A stretch of 64,000 nucleotides of DNA from Nematostella vectensis. Its lineage: Eukaryota; Cnidaria; Anthozoa; Actiniaria; Edwardsiidae. Position numbers and translations under genes: made by a program. The notes under the pieces are model-generated. The model saw only the letters and a list, made by a program, of their open reading frames with translations. It searched no databases and was not told where the DNA came from. Below, piece after piece: positions 57,131 to 64,000 of this stretch (position 1 is the stretch's first letter; each line of letters opens with the position of its first letter). Where the stretch lies: contig NC_064043.1 of the NCBI RefSeq assembly GCF_932526225.1, positions 7,183,501 through 7,247,500 of the forward strand, in the 5' to 3' direction.

Positions 57131-60100
57131 ACTGTTACACATGATTATTGTTGTCGTTATGTTACGACACGATATTTGAAAAAGTTGCTCCCAGTTCCCT
57201 CAAATTTTACTTTGGATCTTTTTTTTATTTTTTTTAGAAATGATATTTGAGTCCTCTATTTGAAGCCTTGTTTAGAAGAGAAATTATTTCTGATTATCAG
57301 AAATCCCAAAGTAACACTTTGAGTTGTGCTATCTGGCAATTATTCTACAACTAAAAGGACACCAATTATGTGTTCTAGTTATTATTACAGCAAATATGAC
57401 AATTAGTAATGTCTCGCACTGTTAATTTCTAAAGTACAAGTTACAATAGACAACGAACACGTATTTAACTGAAATCACGTAAGAACTCATCAAGAATTAG
57501 AAAATAAGTGTTCCTGGAACTCATGCACTTACGTTTGACTGACCTGCTTTGTCTGTACCGTCGGTTGTTTCGTTATGTCTTGCTTTGTCAACCTTTTTCA
57601 TGCATTGCTTTCATACGTGTCCCATGCATTTAGCGACTGTCTCGATGCATTTAGCGACTTAAAAGCTCAATTAGTACGTATGGACTGTCTGTTAATCAAT
57701 TACAAGATCCATCTGGATGCAGTGCCAATAAGCATTAGTAGGTCTTCATGAAATTGTCTTGGCAAAAATATGAGTGGTTTATTTTTCTGAATACTGAGAA
57801 CACTATAAAGTACTATGTAATGTTTTAATGGGAAAACGTTCACTATGGCTTTGAGATTCCGTGCGCACGCCGAAATCAGTAATTTACTAAATGGGGACAC
57901 AATTTCCATTGTTAATGGAATACTGGGAAATTCGTCAAAGGTGGTTGGAGTGTCAATCATTTAAAGCAATTACGATAGCTTTGATTGACAAGCAATTTTT
58001 TTTATAACAAGTATATTTATAACTTAAAGTTCGCTTTGGCTAAGGTAGGAAACTAAAACTAAAAGGCGATTGGGATGTGTTTTGTTTCACGAATTCAGCG
58101 TGGATCAATATTGATAAAGCAATTCGTATGTTGAATATGGATGCACAAATAAACGGCCATTTTATTTCGAGTAAAAACATGAAAAAAATTAAGTATTCTA
58201 CACCTTTTCCAATGTAATGTGCTTTGTTTTCAGCAACCTTTTGATTTTTTATTAGCTTCTTGGTCCAAAAGTCATTTTCAGCTCCATCAGTTATTAAGTC
58301 TTCTTTCAGTTTGTTAAAAATAAAAATGAATAACATGAAAGTTTACCGTGGAATGTTTTTGAGGGCAGAACTGCTTTCTTGGGACTATTTTGACAAATTG
58401 TAGACGTAAATAAAACCAAAGATAATACGAATGAACAGCTGTCTTTCCTTTTATATGTGTATGTTATTAAATGCGTTTTCAAAATTATCAAATCAAAAGT
58501 GTAAAATGTGTTCGAAAATGGCTATTTAATGGACCATTTAAACAACTCAATTATCTTTAAAAACTGTATATGGATTATTCTGAGAAAAATCTCTGTAAAA
58601 TTTAACTCTGGTATTTGGTGGAATTTCGTTCATAAAGGCTTTGTTACAATTTTTCAATGTTCAGTTTTCACTCACCTTTATTTGTTTCTGTGAAATGAAA
58701 TTGGGATGAAGAGAGATGCCTTGTAACCTTCCCCACGTTTTGTCTGCTAAAAACAGATAAATACAAAAATCAATACCAATACATTCGCACATTTCATCCA
58801 AAAGAGTGATAAGATGTATTTAAAAGATAGAGCGATGGTTAACCAACCCGAACTCAAGAAATAACCAAAACACATCTTTTCTTGCACCAATACTTGATGG
58901 ATAGTCTTAAATAAAGAAAAAAAAACCTAACCCTTTCAGCATAAAAAAGAAGTTTGTTGGTAATTAAAAAAGTATTATAGCCCTTGTAGTTGTATCGGTC
59001 CTTTCTATTATTATAAAGAAATCTAGTTTGTGTAACTTAAAAGCTGTTTGTTTATAATTATGCAACGCTAATATGCTAAATACTCCTATCTTCGTTTACC
59101 GAAAGCACATCGTCCCCTGTGACGTCATAACTCCAACAAAGTGGAAAAATATTTTTATGCTATACGTTTACTACAGGCGCAAGTTTCATTAAACTATTTG
59201 TCACTTGTGTATTCTAAAAAAAAACACGACAGTTATCGTTCTTATCGGATATTTATCCAAAGTTTAAAAACATGCTCAGGGGATAAATCGAAACCAGGAG
59301 TAAAAATATTCTGGTATTTTTTTTTCTGAAGCCATGAGAAACCTGTAGATCCATTCACGTCATTTTGGGCTAAGTTGTAGACTTTCCGTCGGCAAGACAT
59401 AATACGATATCACCAATATCCTTCCTCTTGTTCTCTCGTTTTCTATAACGTCCGATTGTATCTTTTGATTCAAATCAAACCGGCGATTATCGTTTTGTCA
59501 AACTTGACATTTCATCCAAAAATTGATCCCGATTAAATGTTCATAATTAGGGCCAAACTGTCTGAATCTGACAAGACCTAAAGGTAATGTGAAAATCGAT
59601 GAATGTTCATATTAGGAGGGGCCTTTTTTGTTACGTGTCTTTCTCACATCACAAGATAGGAAAGATACTAAATTATAAGTAGGCTTATCTCTCTGACATC
59701 GGGGAGGAAAGTAGTTTTTGATATCATATTAGCTGGGGAGGTCTGAAGTGATAAAAGTGCTTATGTTAAACAGACGCTGGGACAAAGCGATTGATCATGC
59801 TCAGGAGGACTCGTTGCCATGGCAAAGGCTTCCATTTATTTTGCTTAAAAATCACTAAATTTTGAGTCAGTTTTAGGCTGCGACTGAAGTCTATATTCAC
59901 ATGTTTCAAACGGCGAAAGGAAAATTTTACTCCTAATCGCTATTTATTGTTATCATCAATTGGGGGAATATTATTAGTAGCTAATTAGTAGCAGTAGAAA
60001 TATGACCGATTCTGGTAGAACTACCATTTGACAATCAGCATCTGCAATTTGCTTTGAAAAAGATTTTTGATATATAATTAGATGTCTTTTACAAAGGGAT

Positions 60101-63100
60101 ATAGATGTTATGTTATTATCCCAAAGATTATGAACATGTAAGACTTGATCTTAAAATTGACCAAATGTTATAGTAAGTTAAACGTTAAGTTTTTAATCGA
60201 TTAGCTCTATGATCCAACATTTTTTTTCTCGAGTTTCTAGTTTTCCTTCCTAGAGGTCGAAGTAAAAATCGGGCCACACCCTTCCAAAAATACTTTTTTC
60301 AAAATAACTGCTAAAGAATTATAACAAAAGGTTAAAAAAGCACCACACCCCGTCAAATATACGCGAAGCTATAATACTACTCGTATAAAATAAAACTGCT
60401 ATAACTTTACACTTGTGAAAGGTAAGAATGGAATTCACTTGTGGGTAAGGGATTACCGTGTATGACTGGTCTTTTCGATGTCGCTAGTCCGTGTTCGATG
60501 GGTCTTACGGCTGTGTTTTGTGGCAGTTTTGTGCACTTCTTTTATACGAATATGGTCCCGCCCCTCGCCCTTATCATGCCCGTAACTGCCCACGAAGGGC
60601 ATTGTCGCGTAAAATAGATCCTAATTACTCTTGTCAACCTCGCTTGTCGTGCGCCCATAGAAGCGCAGATGAAACCCGAGATAAATGCTTTGAATAGAAC
60701 CTTGAAGCGAGCGTCAATTATCTCCTTTTTTCCGACATCTCCTCGCAACAAAAGATAGTTCAAAACAAGTGCATTTTCAAGAGTCACCTACAAAACATAT
60801 TTTTTTGCCATTTTATCGTATAGATTATTAAATGATCTAGATATTGTCATGATTTCATCCGCATTTCAACTAATTTTTCGCATTCACCATTCATGTCTAC
60901 AAATAGGACTATTTGTTTCACTCTTTTCTAATTACGTAAACCACTGGTGGTATTCAGCAATTTCGCAATGTGTGGCTTTATTGGCTGATATTTGTTTAAA
61001 CTGTTAGAATAATCTATTGTTGCTTTAAATCCCACGGCTCTGTATGCCTTGTGGGCGGTGAAACGCTAATGTAAGACTAATTTAATGGACGATTTACTGC
61101 TTCCATGCTCTCTAAACTAAAGACCATAATACTAAAAGAAAAAAAAACACACGATAAAAATATGTAAGTAAAAGTAATTCGCCGTTTGTGGTCAATGTAC
61201 CATTTAAATTAAAATGACAATTCACGGTTCTTTTTTAATGATACACGACTCACAGCAACTTCTGTTTGCTTTTACTTATCTAATCTAACAGAACCAGATG
61301 AAGCTCTAGCCTTGAATTTCCTATTTTTTTTTACTACTCTATATACATAAAAACGTAAGGCTATTTTTTTAAAGTGGATTTTGCCTTAAAAGCTGCGTGA
61401 TGCTGTATATAATACAGGTGCAGATATCAGTTAATATTTCTGTGTAATTCCGAAATCTCTTATGATATTTTTATCTGATCGCGAGCTATGCGGAACTTCT
61501 GCTCAACTTCTGGCAGGCAAGTCGTCAGTTGAAGATATCCATTCAATAATCACACGTGGGGAAGAAAAAGCTATCGCCAATAAACAAACAAAACAAAAAA
61601 AGAACAAAAAACTTAGACAGGCATAGAAGGTTTTGGGTATAACGTAATCATGGTTTATGACTTATTTTGAGAAGTTGAGATGCGATTATTGTTTACCAAG
61701 GCTAGACGATTTCGACATCCTCAAAAATGTTTCTAAGATAGTGTGAATAAGGCAAACGTCCCTGTTTAAAATTTCTTTTTGTTTTCAATTTTGATGGTTG
61801 CCTAGTGTTGTTCCTGTGATTGATCCCGCCTTCCCAGTGTCGCACGAGCTTGCTATCATTACAGATAAAAGAGAAAAAACTGCGTAATTTTCTGAATATT
61901 ATTATAGCTAATGGCCTATATTACTGCAGATAAAAGATGTACAAAAAATCAAGTATATTTTGTGCGAAAGCTCTGGTATCTAGATCTAGAAGCAAGTCAT
62001 TAGCATCTAAAAGAAATGCATTGTGACGGAGAAAGCGGGAAAATTGTTGATTCTGTGGCTTTCAAGTTGTCTGGATAAAAAATTCTAGACTTACAGGCGT
62101 ATTTACTGAAACAATGTCTAAATACCAGTCTGACTAAATTTGAGCAAGGTTATCTGGCTTATTCACTATTCAGTTGAAATGTTGTTTTTCGGCTTTAATT
62201 TAGACTGCCCTCGTATCACTAAAGAGGCAGTTCTAGAATGACCTAAACTATGGTATTATGATCTCTATAAAAAGAAGTAAATGTTTTTTTGTAAAGCCCC
62301 TGTAAGCGCCTTGCCTTTGACTACATTATTATTTTCAGTATATAGATGACAATTCAGGAAATCATACATAAAGTATCTACTGGTAGCGCCCGCAAAGACC
62401 GCTGGATCTATAAGCACCTCTCGGTAGTAGTAAAATTTAAAGATCTTTAAAAATCTATAAATACAAAGTGTACAAATGTCAATGAATGATACCTCTCGCT
62501 GGAGATAACGTGAGTCGAAATGCAAGCAGGAAGTCTTCCGTTACTCGAAATCGAAATCCTATGATTGGATGCCCACTTTTGTTTTCCTTGTTTTGAGTCA
62601 ATTGGCATTCGTGCTCTTTTATGATTATTGGACTAGTATATTATGTTCACAGGATTTAATGCCGATTATACGTTTAAAACTAGATGATCTCATTATGAAA
62701 AAAAGCAAATCCTTACATGAATTTTGGATTAGGGATAGACTTTCATACATAAAAGAATAAGGTTTTGGAAAAAGAATACAGAATTACGTACCGTCCTTTT
62801 TCCGGTAATTTTTGTTGGTCCGAACGCTTTTCGTTCCTCCTTTCCCCCTCCTTTACCTCTGTTAGCAGAAACTAATGCTTGCTACCTCGTTTAGCCGTGT
62901 ATATAAAGGCCTAAGGTGCCTTTGTTCGCGCTATTTCTAGACGCCGCCTGCTCATCTTAACAGTATACACACCTTACGCATTGAATGGAAATGTATATTT
63001 TTGGCATGGATGTTCTTGTTGTCCCAACGCGTCGACTTAATTTCATTTCCTGGTACGGAAACGCAAGTAGCCATTCCACTTAAGCTCTGTATTTATTAAC

Positions 63101-64000
63101 TCGTGAGGGAATTTTTTGTATCCAGTTGAGAGAAGAGGAATTAAATGATTCATTTGTACGAATTTAACGTGTAGCAATTTTGTGTGGGCTTTATTTGCGT
63201 AAATGACTTAATGTAGGTTAAAAAAAGGCTAAAAATGCCTTTTTTTAGGAAAAGCGTATTTATAAACAAAGACAAACGAGTGCCAAGAGAATAGACCATT
63301 TTAATAGGACACTCTACCTTTCTATTGTTAGTCTAACGCTGTTTTGTTAGGATTTTATGTTATATCGGTTATTGTTTAACTTTAAACTCTTAACCGTCAA
63401 GATGTTACCCTTCCGTTGCAAACCTTTTGTTTTGCATTCATTTTTTGGCCTGTTAAATTTGACATTTCTTTTCTTTTACATTTTTTGGGTTTTAGACAAT
63501 TCCTCTCCAAGTGATTAGCAATATTTTCCACAGTGTTCACTTTTGCTGTTTTTTTTTGATAACGACAGATCATCGGAGTAAAAGTCGAGCCTGCAGGCAA
63601 CCTTCATCAATATTTACCTTATTGTAATTTTCATATTATTGTGTTTGCTTATGTTGTGAACAAAGAAATTGCAGTTAGCAACGTAACTTTTTCAAAAGAA
63701 AAGAGAATACTTTTTGCTGTAGAACAAGCTTAGAATTACCTTAAAACTAAACATAGCGCACACTTCGTCCAGGATATAATGCTAATAAGCGCAGGAGAAA
63801 TGTGTACCATTGCCCTGTCTCACTACTTCTGTTTTATTTAGTGAATAAAGCGTGTAGGTTTTGCGCTCTTATAATGCCCTGGTTCCATAGGCTCCAATTT
63901 TTTACTACTGACGAGCCGCGAAGCGGCGACAACGACTGAGCGAAGCTGGCGCTGTTGTCTTGTACAGGATGAAGGAAGAGAGTAGGAAGGGGACTATGGA
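57131..64000. other. AT-rich region without supported genes
   Basis: Every open frame is short, without a domain or linked splice partners. A minus-strand frame at 58200-58336 (GAENDFWTKKLIKNQKVAEN) and one at 63397-63600 with several lysines and cysteines were considered but not supported. A palindromic near X-box (GTTGCCATGGCAAA) is at 59813-59826. A TATATAAAG at about 62897 could be a core promoter for a plus-strand gene outside the window. Near 63912-63950, GAGCCGCGAAGCGGCGAC and GAGCGAAGCTGGC look like the start of a dispersed repeat. Confidence 0.4.

Noticed and set aside
56963-57250. Thr/Ile-rich plus-strand ORF
   Set aside because: It is translation of the ACA-type microsatellite.
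58040-58491. Minus-strand lysine-rich ORFs as exons
   Set aside because: AT-rich composition, no domain, and no coherent splice chain.
62890-62950. TATATAAAG core promoter
   Set aside because: No downstream gene in the window supports it, and TATA-like strings are common in such AT-rich DNA.

Overview
The window reads as animal nuclear DNA, most likely from an anthozoan cnidarian (a sea anemone such as Nematostella). Genes are split into many short GT-AG exons, several products are typical animal proteins (an IQUB axonemal protein, a CACHD1/alpha2-delta-like receptor, a GH18 chitinase with signal peptide, class A GPCRs), and the AT-rich non-coding DNA is full of short inverted-repeat elements and minisatellites. 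The species is inferred from gene content and sequence style, not proven. All multi-exon models were assembled by hand by joining splice sites whose phases agree.

Layout. 0.3-1.2 kb (-): intronless melatonin-receptor-like GPCR. 3.3-4.2 kb (-): 5' part of a secreted PAN/EGF gene. 6.6-9.8 kb (+): four-exon retinol-dehydrogenase-like SDR, with nested MITEs in intron 1. 10.7-11.2 kb (-): frameshifted GPCR pseudogene beside a MITE. 13.1-14.8 kb (+): two-exon GH18 chitinase. 15.4-31.8 kb (-): IQUB, 13 exons, 821 codons, with a 9.45-kb intron that is entirely a 54-bp minisatellite organised in 2.2-kb higher-order repeats. 33.5-50.0 kb (+): CACHD1-like VWA/Cache membrane protein, about 23 exons, divergent from IQUB. 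50.2-53.0 kb (-): five-exon cyclopropane-synthase/coclaurine-N-methyltransferase-type enzyme, tail to tail with the CACHD1-like gene. 55.1-56.8 kb (-): two paralogous small secreted eight-cysteine peptides. 57.1-64.0 kb: AT-rich DNA with no supported gene.

The genes are independent eukaryotic units, not an operon. IQUB has a perfect X-box (RFX site) about 110 bp before its start codon, which fits a ciliary gene.

The most unusual theme is tandem repeats tied to splice junctions. The IQUB 54-bp array begins at the real 3' splice site and ends about 10 bp from the real 5' splice site. A second IQUB array is made of copies of an exon end plus its 5' splice site. A 40-bp array in the CACHD1-like gene is again built from an exon end plus its 5' splice site. 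Long plus-strand open frames in the 54-bp array (18-residue period) are best explained as antisense intronic repeats, not genes.
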